Source: Ascoidea asiatica
Taxonomy: Eukaryota; Ascomycota; Saccharomycetes; Ascoideales; Ascoideaceae
DNA: 64,000 nt
Assembly (NCBI GenBank): GCA_001600695.1
Contig: BCKQ01000002.1
Coordinates: 2,181,340 to 2,245,339 of the forward strand
Direction: 5' to 3'
A program made the translations under genes and the position numbers. Position 1 is the first letter of the stretch. The number at the start of each line of letters is the position of its first letter. Positions 42,847-53,326 of the stretch are shown here, piece by piece. Under the pieces are notes generated by a model, which did no database searches, was not told where the DNA came from, and saw only the letters and a program-made list of their open reading frames with translations.

Positions 42847-43014
42847 ATGGTGGAATCTAAATTAAATTTATTAGATTTTCCTTTAAATGATAATCAATTC
42901 AGAGATATGTTAAATTTTTGGTTATGTTGTAAATGTCGAACAGAAAATGCAATTCCAACTGATTCAATTTGTGAATTTTGTAATCATAATCCTTGTGATA
43001 ATTGTAAATCTTAA
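42847..43014 (+). CDS. 55-residue Cys-rich zinc-binding protein
   Basis: A short complete frame from the ATG at 42847 to TAA at 43012-43014. The N-terminal half is hydrophobic/polar (MVESKLNLLDFPLNDNQF), and the C-terminal half has WLCCKCRT, an 11-residue gap, then CEFCNHNPCDNC, giving four CxxC-type pairs able to bind zinc. Small fungal proteins with a W-x-C-C-x-C-G...C-x-x-C-x-H...C-x-x-C layout are known to me as a recurring uncharacterised group, and this fits that layout. Codon use matches neighbouring genes. The 3' flank is AT-rich. Function is unknown. Confidence 0.72.
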   Translation: MVESKLNLLDFPLNDNQFRDMLNFWLCCKCRTENAIPTDSICEFCNHNPCDNCKS

Positions 43015-43526
43015 AAAGATTGAAAAAAAAATCAAAAATACAATATATTTTTACATCACTACTTCTTCTGTAATATAATATTCCTTTTTCTTCTTTTAAA
43101 TATCTTCAATGAATTTCAAATGCTCTCAATTTTAACCAATACTCTTTATCACTAAACAATAGTCATTTATTGGTTTAAAAAATTTGAGACCCATTATCTA
43201 TCAAATCTTATTATTTTCTAAATATTAAATATTTTTGGACTCTATTCATCTATAAAAATTTATTAAAACTTATCAAAACTTACCAACACTATTCATTCAA
43301 GTTTGAATCATTTTCTTTATTATCCTGCTTTTTTTATATTTATAATATAAATATATACACAGTTTTTGTTTTATATATAATTATATTGAAATTTCCATTA
43401 ATTTTACAAAATATCTTTAAAATATTTTGAAATGTAAAAAAAAAAATAACTTTCATATACTTTTTTGCTTAAATTTTTAACAAAATTAAAAACTAGGAAT
43501 ATTCAAATAATTCACATTTTTCAAAA
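43015..43526 (+). other. intergenic spacer before the small membrane protein gene
   Basis: AT-rich, with A runs near 43025 and 43436-43448 and tandem AAAACTTA words near 43264-43284. No gene is seen. Confidence 0.5.
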
Positions 43527-43997
43527 ATGGGTAAAAAAAATTCAAATTCAACTAATATCAATAGAAAGAATAACAATAAGAATATTAATAAGAAAAAAAT
43601 AAAAAATTTAGATTCAAAAGCAATAAGAACTAAAAAAATTCATGATAATATAGAAACAATAAAATTAATTTTTATGGTTTTAATTATTTCTTTTTGTTTT
43701 TTATTATTACCTTTAAGTTTATCTGAAAGTTTAGAATCAAAAAATAATCAATTTTTATCATTCATAATTTTTTTTGCTCATTTATTTATTGCAACTAAAT
43801 TTTGTTCAATGGATCAAAGAAAAGCAATGATTTATTCATATCCATTTTGTGTTTTACCTTCTTATATTTATGGAATTTTAATAACTAAATTAACTAAAAA
43901 TATTTCTGATTTTTATTTTAAAGGATATTCTATGTGTACATTAGTTACTTCAATTTCTTGGATTTATGAATTATATAAAAATTACTTATCTTTATAA
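43527..43997 (+). CDS. small polytopic membrane protein, unidentified
   Basis: 156 residues. A Lys/Asn-rich basic N-terminus (1-45) precedes about four hydrophobic segments at roughly 48-66, 75-90, 103-118 and 131-150. There is no cleavable signal peptide; the basic head should stay cytosolic. Between segments two and three lies TKFCSMDQRKAMIYSYPFC. The C-terminus is short and ends YLSL. The layout resembles small ER membrane proteins, but I recognise no family. The ATG at 43527 is the first in frame. Confidence 0.75.
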   Translation: MGKKNSNSTNINRKNNNKNINKKKIKNLDSKAIRTKKIHDNIETIKLIFMVLIISFCFLLLPLSLSESLESKNNQFLSFIIFFAHLFIATKFCSMDQRKAMIYSYPFCVLPSYIYGILITKLTKNISDFYFKGYSMCTLVTSISWIYELYKNYLSL

Positions 43998-45084
43998 TAA
44001 TCTATTTTTTCTTCAAATTTCTTTTCCATTAATATGATTGGAAAAATAAACGTGCATTTTAACGAAAAAATAGTTATTATTAGTTAGTTGGATTACTTAT
44101 TAATAAATTATTCATAGTTTCAAAAAAAAAATTTAAAGCGATCTCACTCAAGAATGAATTTCCATTGAAATATATATCAATTAATCTTGTAACCAATTTT
44201 TGTTGAAGTGCTAATCAAAAAGATAATTTCTTCTTGTGTGATAGCCCAGGATTCATTTGATGTTGACTTATCAATTGAAAATTGACAATAATATTACTTA
44301 AAAGAATAAAGGAAACTTAATAAAACTTTATGACATTGAAATTGAATTAGAGAATAATTGTTTTCTTGATGATTTCTCTTCTTTTATATCTTTTTTTTCA
44401 ATTATGAAAGAAAAGATTTATGCCAGTTTTTTTTATTTTATAACCCCTCCAGAAAACTTTCTTCCTTTATCTCCCTGTGATTAACCATTGTTCTCGAGAA
44501 TATATATGTTTATCTGATACAAATAACAAGTCAATTGTGATCAGTTTCAAAAGCTGATTTGAAATATTCGATTTATTCAATTCTTTTCACAAGTTATTCG
44601 ATCTATTCTTTTATTTGTTACAATTTCACTATCCCAAAATAAGGAGGGTAATAACGAACATTACCGCATAATGTTTATTATATTTGCCATTCTACCGGGT
44701 GATACCCAGATGCATAAAATAGAATCAATACAATAGGAATGAATATGTTTATTATAATTTCAACAATAATCTCATACAAAACAAAATAGAAATAAAAAAA
44801 AAAAAGTAAGAATTTTAACAAAAACAAATAAACAAAAGAACACACAATTAAATTAAAAGTAATCTGAACTCCAGATCACAGTAAACCAAATAATCAATTT
44901 TTAGACAACAAAAAACATACACAAACATAAACATAAACACATAAACACATATAATATAGAATGTAGAAATAGTAATACCGATTAAAACAAATCTTGGGGA
45001 ATTATTTTTTCTATTTCAAACAATAACAAAAACAATTTTTTTTGAATTTTAGTTAAATTTTTTTAGTTTTTTTAGTTTTTCTTT
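43998..45084. other. 1.1-kb convergent intergenic region
   Basis: AT-rich, with several A runs (44118-44127, 44794-44803) and an ACATAAACACATAAACAC simple repeat near 44922-44950. I see no gene on either strand. Confidence 0.6.
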
Positions 45085-46269
45085 TCAAGGAAGATTTTTT
45101 TCTAAAGAATTTAAAGCAAAAAGAGCACATCTTTTAGAGGCATCTTGAAAATCCCAACCAGTACCAGTACTTAATTGAACTTTCTTACCACTTGATAAAA
45201 TATAATAACATTTAACAAAAACAGGTCCATTACTTGAATCATTCATTGTAAATTCTTCAATATTAATACTTTTCTTGAATTTACATTTTAAATAATTTAA
45301 TGCAAATGACTTATCATGGGCGGATTTTAAGGATCCAAAATTTCTTGTTTTCAAAGTCTTGGTTTTATCTTCAGTTAATAAATTATTTTTGATTGTTAAA
45401 TTATCCAAATATGAATTGATTGTTTCAATAATAGTATTAGAATGACGGTGAATAGATTTTAATAGTTTTTCTTTAGCTTCCTCTTTTGAATTTCCTGTTT
45501 TCGATAATATAGACATATTATAAACAATTAATGAAGCTTTGAATTCTAATTCACCTGTAGAAATTGATTTTCTTTTGCAAAATTTAAATTTAATAGCAAG
45601 TTTAATTCCATTAATTTCAATATATTCACCTTTACTTTTACTATTAGTTTTATTTTTAATTTCAAAAGCTGTATTTAAAAGTTTTTCATTAAAAAAGTCA
45701 TTCATTTGATTTATGGATGAAAATTTATGAATATTTTTATGATTTAATCTAATCTCATCTTCTATTAAATTTTGAATCCATAAAAATAATCCATCACTTC
45801 TCTCAAATATTAATTTACCAATTAATAGTTTGAAAATCATCAAAAGTTTAATATCTCCATCATGATAATCATTATATTCATCTGTAAATTTACTTAATCT
45901 GTAAACCTTTGACCATTTAACATATTGTTCTCTTGATAAAAGTATTTTAATTAATTTAAATTTCTCAATATTTGAAATTTGATATTGATTTAAAATTAAA
46001 TTAACTGAATTTTTAAAAGTTTTTGATGTTAAATCAATTAATGAATCTCTGAATTTGGTATCAATATTTGCTTTGTTCTTTTCATCAAAAATAAGCAAAC
46101 CTTTTACAATTAATGGAGTAATATATGTCTTCAAAGTTTGAAAACATAAATTTTCATCAGAGCATTCAACTTCAGCTTCATCTTCATTTTGGATTTCAAA
46201 AAGAAACTTTTCTTTGGGAGAAGTGAATTTTGAGTTTAATTTATAGTTTAAAAGAGTTTTATTAGCCAT
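45085..46269 (-). CDS. Dicer-like dsRNA-binding protein with a degenerate RNase III domain
   Basis: 394 residues. The C-terminal dsRNA-binding domain (about 315-392) is clear, with GPVFVKCYYILSSGKKVQLS, TGTGWDFQDASKRCALFAL and the final helix. A second, more diverged one is at about 200-285 (FKASLIVYNMSILSKTGNSK, EEAKEKLL). Upstream, residues 60-175 align by pattern with an RNase III domain: FRDSLIDLTSKTF in place of ERLEFLGDAVL, REQYVKWSKVYRLSKF in place of the middle helix, and LLMIFKLLIGKLIF in place of ADVFEALIGALYLD. The Glu and Asp residues that bind the metal ions in those two motifs are not present. One RNase III domain plus two dsRBDs is the layout of budding-yeast Dcr1, so I read this as a catalytically dead Dcr1 relative. 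Mitochondrial mL44-type proteins are an alternative but have a different tail. Confidence 0.8.
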   Translation of the reverse strand: MANKTLLNYKLNSKFTSPKEKFLFEIQNEDEAEVECSDENLCFQTLKTYITPLIVKGLLIFDEKNKANIDTKFRDSLIDLTSKTFKNSVNLILNQYQISNIEKFKLIKILLSREQYVKWSKVYRLSKFTDEYNDYHDGDIKLLMIFKLLIGKLIFERSDGLFLWIQNLIEDEIRLNHKNIHKFSSINQMNDFFNEKLLNTAFEIKNKTNSKSKGEYIEINGIKLAIKFKFCKRKSISTGELEFKASLIVYNMSILSKTGNSKEEAKEKLLKSIHRHSNTIIETINSYLDNLTIKNNLLTEDKTKTLKTRNFGSLKSAHDKSFALNYLKCKFKKSINIEEFTMNDSSNGPVFVKCYYILSSGKKVQLSTGTGWDFQDASKRCALFALNSLEKNLP

Positions 46270-48027
46270 TTTATTTAATTAAAATTTAAAATTATCAGTC
46301 CAATTTTTTAGTAATATAATCAGATTAATCTTTTTGATGATATTTAAAAAAATGAAAGATATTTTTAATTTGAAACGAAGATTCGCCTCTTCATTTATAA
46401 TCCTTTCATTTTTATGATTTTTCACTTGACTTTTAGAACCCATACTATTGGGCTGCTTCTTTTTTCAAAGATGTAATAAAATCGCTGGAATTCAGATAGA
46501 AGAATAGGGGTTGCAAAAATTTTTATTACTATCACTATGATAGGTCATCTTGTGATATTCATAATTCATTCTTTTTCAGGAATAAGTCATTAAAAAATAA
46601 AATTAGATTGCAGTTGCCATTGGAAACAATAGAATTATTTTTTATTTTGTATATATCAAATATACCAAGATTAGCCATTCATAGCTTACCAATTCATAAC
46701 TTAGTGATTCATGGATTACTAAAGAACATATAAGAATAAATATTATGATATATCTGATTAATATCAACCAATAAAGCCTTTGTCATATTTACTTTTAAAC
46801 TGGATCATCTAACTGCCCCACCTTTAAAGTGGAATCTAACAAGTAATCATATGACTTCTTGGAATCTATTAAAAATAAATAGAAGTATTTCTTATAATTC
46901 AGCTTTCAAGAAAAAAAAGAGAGCCAAATTCCCAAGCAAAGTGGATTTTCAGAGAGATCATAATATCACCACAATATTTGATTATTTACGCAAGCATAAA
47001 AGGATTACCCTTGAATCATACAATCCATGATTTTAAAAGTTTCATTGTAAGCTTATTGAAGTATATTTTGTTCTTTAAAACCTGGAGAGAATAGTACAGA
47101 TATTTTACCTGCAATTTTTTTCCCCTTTCTATTATGATTAGCCTGTTTGTTTTCTTGCAATTATCCATCCTAAAGCTTCCAATTGAACTACTTAAAGGAG
47201 AAAACAGTAACCTATTTACTAATAGCACTCAGTGTATTAGTTACAATTTAAAACCATATTAAGGCTAAAGTAAAAACACAAAATACCGACTTGTTTTTGC
47301 ATGCTTGAAGCTAAAAATATTACTTTTTATGACCATAAACCACAAATCAAAACCACCATAAAAAACTAGTAGAAATAATAGAAGAGTTTTCCTAACCTAG
47401 TTAATTCTAACAAGTAGCCCATTAATTTATTTGCCAAATATCCTTTGACTGATTGTCATAAAAATAAATCATCAAATGGCCACTAATAGTATTCTTTTTT
47501 TCCTTTCACAACCAGGACTAGTTTAGACAATGCTGAATTAAAGGGTCTTCTTTTAAAACATAGGGCTTTGTTTCTGAAATCGAGAGCCCTCGTTTCCAGG
47601 GCTTTTGCACCCTGCCAAGGAATGAACTGAAGGCTATCGGCTATGATTTTTTTCATAAAGTGTATAGATAAGATAGACAGTAGATTATAGAATATTTATA
47701 CTGAAATACAATAATGTATCTTGGTCAAATGAAATGGAAGTTTTTAAAAATAAAGATATTTGTATTGAATCCCAAAATAGGCTATATATAGAAAGCTATT
47801 AAATTATTAATTCATTCTTCATTTCAAAAACCAAACAAAATAAAAAAGTTAAAGAAATGAAGAGAATTGGAATTAAATATTGTTTAGAAGAAAATGAAAA
47901 TTAAAAGTTAGAATCCATATAGGTATATTACCTCATTAAAAGTATCATGAAGTCATTATTCATATAAATAGTAAAGAAAAATTGTAAAAAGGGAAAAATG
48001 GAAATTATTACATGAAAGAATTTTCAT
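46270..48027. other. 1.76-kb intergenic region upstream of the Dicer-like gene
   Basis: AT-rich leader (46270-46400), mixed-composition sequence to about 47660, then AT-rich 3' flank of the opsin-like gene. A segment near 47555-47615 has AGGGCT and AGCCCT words that could pair. A 70-codon frame on the minus strand (47016-47228) has no supporting features. No gene is seen. Confidence 0.5.
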
Positions 48028-48933
48028 CTAAACTTGAGTTTCACCTGAAGCTCTTGGAGAAAAATCATCATTAACCTCTTTTGAAGCTGGAACAGTACCA
48101 GAAGCATTTTGCTCTTGTTGATTTTCTTCAACTGGAGAAATTCCTTTATTGAAAAGGAAAGTAAGACAAGCTGGAACTAAAATAAATTGACAAACATCTA
48201 AAACACCATAAAAGGCAGTTTCAGAATCTGGTTGAATAACATTACCACCTTCAGAAAGACCCCAAGCAATTGGATATAAAATCCATAATAAAGATAAAAA
48301 TGAATGAACAAAAATAACTTTTTTGTTTGATTTTTGAATAGAAATTAATCTATGAAATGATAAAAATAAAACTAATAATAAAGCAGTTGTTGCAAAGGTA
48401 AAATAACCCCATTTATAAGTTGAATGAATTAAAGCACCGATTAATAAACCAAGAACAAAAACTTCAATTGAAACTAATTGAACCCATAATTGAGTTAAAG
48501 TTTTGAAATTATAATCAGTTTTACCATAACCAGTTAATTCAAGAGAAAATAAAATTGCAGGCCAAGCTAAGAAATAACCAACGAATTTTGAATAGAATAT
48601 TTGTCTAACACCAGGAGTTTCAGATGAATCACTGACTGTAACATGATTAAATTCAGCTTCAGTTTCAGTCCAACCTAAATCAGAAGCCATTGTAAAATAA
48701 GTATAAGCCATAACAGCAGAAGCTAACAATGGACCAACATGAGCAATTGCTTTAAAATTGTTTTTTCTTTGATTCCAACAATAGAAGAAAGCATGAATTA
48801 AAGCTGTACAAGCAAAAACTGAAAAAGCAGCCCACAACCAATCTGAACCTTGTTCAGTCATATGCATATCTAATCCTGTTGCAGGATTAAGATCTAAAGC
48901 TTCATTATCACGAGCAATAATTGAATAAGCCAT
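48028..48933 (-). CDS. seven-helix opsin-related protein of the MRH1/YRO2/HSP30 family
   Basis: 301 residues with seven hydrophobic segments (about 33-52, 68-85, 113-133, 148-168, 178-194, 205-224, 243-261). These plasma membrane proteins descend from microbial rhodopsins and are linked to stress and acetic acid response in yeast. In helix seven the retinal-binding Lys of rhodopsins (D-V-x-x-K) is replaced: the sequence is LDVCQFILVPACL, with F250 at the Lys position, so no retinal Schiff base can form. That is normal for this family. The C-terminus is polar and ends SPRASGETQV. The first helix is preceded by a conserved N-terminal LNPATGLDMHMTEQGSDWLW. Confidence 0.92.
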   Translation of the reverse strand: MAYSIIARDNEALDLNPATGLDMHMTEQGSDWLWAAFSVFACTALIHAFFYCWNQRKNNFKAIAHVGPLLASAVMAYTYFTMASDLGWTETEAEFNHVTVSDSSETPGVRQIFYSKFVGYFLAWPAILFSLELTGYGKTDYNFKTLTQLWVQLVSIEVFVLGLLIGALIHSTYKWGYFTFATTALLLVLFLSFHRLISIQKSNKKVIFVHSFLSLLWILYPIAWGLSEGGNVIQPDSETAFYGVLDVCQFILVPACLTFLFNKGISPVEENQQEQNASGTVPASKEVNDDFSPRASGETQV

Positions 48934-50599
48934 TTTTTGAAAATTAGTTGATGAAATTTTTTTTGAATGATAAGATAAAAAGAACAGTTATAAAATAAGA
49001 TTGAAAGATTATTATTATAAAATTTGATTATAAGATAAAATTTGAGTTATGTTTAAATAACAAAGGAATAATAGAATAATAAAAAAAAAAATAATAATTT
49101 CAATTTTATCAAACAGCAGAATCGATCAAATTTATATTAAGTTGAATATAAAACAATCAAGTAAACTTTTAGAAATATTCACTGAATTCAATATATTGGC
49201 TGATCACTAAGTCAAATTCACCATCATCTTCGAGAAAAAATTAATATTGAGCGATATTTTTCATTTCTTTAACAAATTTTTTAGTTTTTTCTTTTTTATT
49301 TCAAAAGAATAATCCAGAACCAGAAATCACAATATTGTAGCTTAATAAAAAAATATTATTGAAATTAAAGTACACCAAATTATAGGTATTTGGGTTCTTG
49401 ACATTCTGTCAGAATTCATGTCACATAATTTTTCAAAAACCACTTCCATATTATCCATGAAAAAAAATTCTATCATGGATTTATTCAAATAAAAAGCTCT
49501 GTTGCTCCAATATTACTCCAAGGTTACTCTCAGATACCAAAGTTATGACCTTAAGATGAACTAAATCCTAACTCAAATCACAACTCAAAATGAATAATGG
49601 AACAACTGGAAAAATCAAGCTTTATTCAATATCCGGTATTTTTGACCACCGAATCCGCGCCATAATTTCTGCTAACAAAGGTCATTTTACCGCAAATTCC
49701 GTGTCCGTCTCATGGTCATGGATAATTCTCCGAAAGCGGTAAACGTGACCAATTAGTTCCCCAAAACTGGTTTCGTACCAGAAATCTGGATTTCCATTCA
49801 ATCTCTTCTAAAATAAGAGAATTAGAACAAAAAAGAAGGTTAATCAATAATTTCTGGACTTAATCTAGATATTTAGATATTAATCAGCAGTTGAAGACCA
49901 GATAATATTATGAATTAGAAATTGGAAATTGGATTTTGGAGAATAAAGATTAGAAAATGAACGCTTTCATAATAAATCGCCGGCGATGGTAAAAGCCACC
50001 GCAGTGGTTCTTGAAAATGCTTTGAAATTTGTGCATCGGAAAAAGCTTTGCGTGAATGGTGGAGAGATGTTACTGAATTCGGAAACCACGCAGCGAATTT
50101 ATGCTCAGCTGCAGCTGTTGGCAGACACAGATGTTTCCCTTTTCAGAAATCTTGCTCTGCAACGCTGAATTGCGCAGCTTTTGTATGGCTCTTACAGGTC
50201 GGTAATCTCTACAGTACAGCACAGAATTCAGCTTTCAGTTAAAATCGGATTGATAAATACTTTCAAAATTTTATTTATCCATATCGAATAACAATTAATT
50301 TACAATTGATAGTCGTTGATACTGTTTATTAATTGATATCTAACAAATACAAATAATAACTGATGGAAGAGATCATTTCTCTGAAAATTGTTAATTGGTA
50401 AATAATTCTTTTTAAAGATGGTCTGATTTGATTATTTATTCTCCTTCAATAAAACTTTCATATTCTATTTTCAAATATTCTACTTAAGACGATTAAAAAC
50501 TCCTTTATTTTTTTTTTTATATCTCATATTACATTAATCAGTACTTATACTAGGAACATACTGGTAGTGATTGTTTTGTTGTATTATTAAATTTAAATA
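48934..50599. promoter_or_regulatory. divergent promoter region with a GC-rich island
   Basis: AT-rich leader of the opsin-like gene to about 49640, a GC-richer island (about 49640-50230) with TCCGTGTCCG and CGGAAAAAGC words, then AT-rich leader to the ATG at 50600. Open frames of 60-64 codons in the island overlap in two frames and are not called. Confidence 0.5.
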
Positions 50600-51913
50600 A
50601 TGTTAGACCCAAATTCAAAAGTTTTAATAATTGGTGGTGGTACCTTTGGTTTATCGACTGCTTTATGGTTACTTCGTAATGGACATAAAAACGTTGAAAT
50701 AATCGATTGTTATGAGATTCCCTCAGATATTTCTGCAGCTTATGATATTAATAAAATCGTTCAATCTTCATATTCAGATGAGTTTCATACAAAATTAGCC
50801 CTTGAATCTTTAAAATTATGGCAGAATGATAATGTATTCAAAAAATCTTTCCATGAAGTTGGTATAATTTATGCTGCAAATTCTGCTGAACCATTGAAAG
50901 AAATCAAAGATGTTGAGAAAAAAAGATTATTGATGGGTCGTTCTGGTTTTAAAAAGTTAAGTGATAAAAGTGATTTTAAAAAAATTATACCTTCATTATC
51001 TGGTGAGATTTCTAATTGGAAAGCATATTTTCAAGAAAATGAATGTGGTTGGGCACATTCTTTAAATGCTTTAATTTCAACTGCTCATGAAGTTAAAAAA
51101 CTTGGTGGTGTATTTACTGTTGGAAATGTGAATGGTTTAATTTATGATAAAGAAAATTCTTTAATTAAAGGCTGTACAATTAAAGAAGATAATAATAGAA
51201 AAATTTATGCTGATACTACGGTTATTGCTGCAGGTGCTTCTTCTGTTAAACTTTTTGATTTTAAAAATCAATTATTAGCTAAATGTTGGACAGTTGCTCA
51301 TATTAAATTAACTGAAGAAGAATCTAAGAAGTTAAAAGATATTCCTGTTGTTTTAAATCTTGAAAAAGGTTTTTTTTTTGAACCTGATACTAATAATGAA
51401 TTAAAAATCTGTAATGAATTTCCTGGTTATACAAATTATATTGATTCAAATGAAATTCCAGATAATTCAATTCCAGTGGCAAAGAATTCAATTCCAAAAG
51501 AAGCTGAAAATGATATTAGATCTTTATTAGCAGAAGTTTATCCAGAATTCTCAAATAGACCTTTTGTCAAAACTAAAATTTGTTGGTGTACAGATACTCC
51601 AGATCGTTATTTCTTAATTGATTATCATCCAGATTATCAAAAATCATTAGTTTTTGCAACAGGAGATTCAGGTCATGGATTCAAATTCATGCCAATTATT
51701 GGTAAATATATTGCTTTGTTTATTTTGAATGGAAAAGTTGCTTTAGGGAAAGAAAAATCTTTCAAATGGAGATGGAGACCAGAAACATCAAAAAATAGAA
51801 TTCAAGATAGATTTGGTGGTGAAGGAAGAGTCAAAGATTTACATGAAATCAAAGATTGGGTTAAAGCAGATACTGACGACAAAGCCAAACTGATTGCCAG
51901 TTCCAGGTTATAA
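50600..51913 (+). CDS. FAD-dependent amine oxidase (fructosyl amino acid / saccharopine oxidase type), peroxisomal
   Basis: 437 residues. The N-terminal Rossmann motif is LIIGGGTFGLSTALWLLRNG (residues 9-28), followed by the family-typical DINKIVQSSYSDEF. The segment NECGWAHSLNALISTAHEV resembles fungal fructosyl amino acid oxidases. The C-terminal part has ICWCTDTPDRYFLIDYHP, in which the second Cys of CWC is at the position that carries covalent FAD in the sarcosine oxidase group, then FATGDSGHGFKFMP. The last three residues are SRL, a canonical peroxisomal targeting signal (PTS1). Products of such enzymes include hydrogen peroxide, which fits that location. Substrate cannot be fixed: Amadori compounds, saccharopine, sarcosine or pipecolate are all possible. 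Confidence 0.88.
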   Translation: MLDPNSKVLIIGGGTFGLSTALWLLRNGHKNVEIIDCYEIPSDISAAYDINKIVQSSYSDEFHTKLALESLKLWQNDNVFKKSFHEVGIIYAANSAEPLKEIKDVEKKRLLMGRSGFKKLSDKSDFKKIIPSLSGEISNWKAYFQENECGWAHSLNALISTAHEVKKLGGVFTVGNVNGLIYDKENSLIKGCTIKEDNNRKIYADTTVIAAGASSVKLFDFKNQLLAKCWTVAHIKLTEEESKKLKDIPVVLNLEKGFFFEPDTNNELKICNEFPGYTNYIDSNEIPDNSIPVAKNSIPKEAENDIRSLLAEVYPEFSNRPFVKTKICWCTDTPDRYFLIDYHPDYQKSLVFATGDSGHGFKFMPIIGKYIALFILNGKVALGKEKSFKWRWRPETSKNRIQDRFGGEGRVKDLHEIKDWVKADTDDKAKLIASSRL

Positions 51914-53326
51914 TATTTCTAGCTCATTTTTATCTAATTTTTCTTTTATTTATTTACTTTAATTTAATACAAATTTTTTCACATTTTAAAATTTTTCATC
52001 TGCAGAAAAAAAAAAACCAAAAAAAATCAGCAAAAAGTAAAGTCAATTTACAATGACCCTTGTTCAATCAGGCCATTTATTCATTAATTTTTGCAAGAAA
52101 CAAGAAAGGTGAAGAGAAAAAAATTTGATTCTTTAAATTCCGATTTCTTTTGAAAAACATATTTTGAAAATTTGACATTAGCATGATAAAGAAATGTTTT
52201 GATATCTAAAAGAGTTGGTTAATCTAAAATTAAATGCCCCCTAAGGTGACAATTGAAAACTATCATTTGATAAAATTTTCTAATCGGTATTATATCCATA
52301 TTTAGCAAGATATTAAAATATAATTACTGATAAATTTTATAAGTTACCTGTTTAAATATCTAAATCATAATTCAGTGAGTAGATTGTGTACACCGTATAA
52401 GGTTAGTGGTAAGTCGTTCCAGATTAGGTTTTCTCTTTCACCCATTTAAAGTTATCGCTTGTGACAAAACCTAAATTTTTCGAGATTTCGAGCTTCTCAA
52501 GAATTTCTCGATACCAAAAATGCCATTTGCTAACAAAAAAACCGGCGAAGGTGGTCCACATGGTATTTACACCACGAGTTTGACTGTATTTCTTTGTTAA
52601 AAGCCATATTTTTTCCACCGTTCATCCAAAGCTAGGTGTTTTTCAGGTGAGTGCGGTTTGTTAAGCTACGCAGTTCTAAAATTTCAGCTTCTGGTTAAGC
52701 TTTTGCGCTTGGTAAATATTCAGGTTGAGGCTTGTATATGTGTAGATATGCATTATCGGTTGCTTGTTTGCCTCCATAGGATACGTAATCATAAGCTGAG
52801 CGTTGAAAGCAGCTGGTTTAGCCAATCCAAAAACACACTCATTTGCCAAAAATTTGAAATTTAAGACAAATATGCCTGTAATTTCAATATTCATATCCAT
52901 AATAATAACAATATCATTGTTGATAGCATCAAAGATAATTTATGAAAACATTTGATAACCGATAAATGAAGTAACAGGTATGATTCTTTGTTGACTGATT
53001 AAATCGGTTTGTATCTTGACTGCTTTTCCTTTTTCTTTTGATACTCTTACAATTTGGGTTTGGGCTTTTTTTTACTACTTCCTTTCACTTATCAAATATT
53101 GTTTTTATATCAATCAGTGCTAAACATTTAGAAAAAATTGTCTCAATAATGATAAGAAAGATAACTGATTACAAGATCAAAGTGACTCCATGATTACAAA
53201 ACATATAAAGCCATCAAAATTTCCTCTAAAGTTTATTCAGTTATAAATTATTTATTCTCTTAATTAAATTATTCATCTCGATCAGGTTCCATATAATATT
53301 TTAAGCTTTTTAAGATAATTACCAAA
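51914..53326 (+). promoter_or_regulatory. intergenic region and promoter of the OPT transporter
   Basis: AT-rich 3' flank with A runs near 52008, mixed sequence with a GC-richer part (about 52390-52860), then AT-rich leader. No gene is seen; small open frames at 52424-52900 overlap on opposite strands. Confidence 0.5.

Noticed and set aside
47016-47228. 70-codon minus-strand frame
   Set aside because: No domain, no compositional support and no conserved neighbours; not distinguishable from chance.
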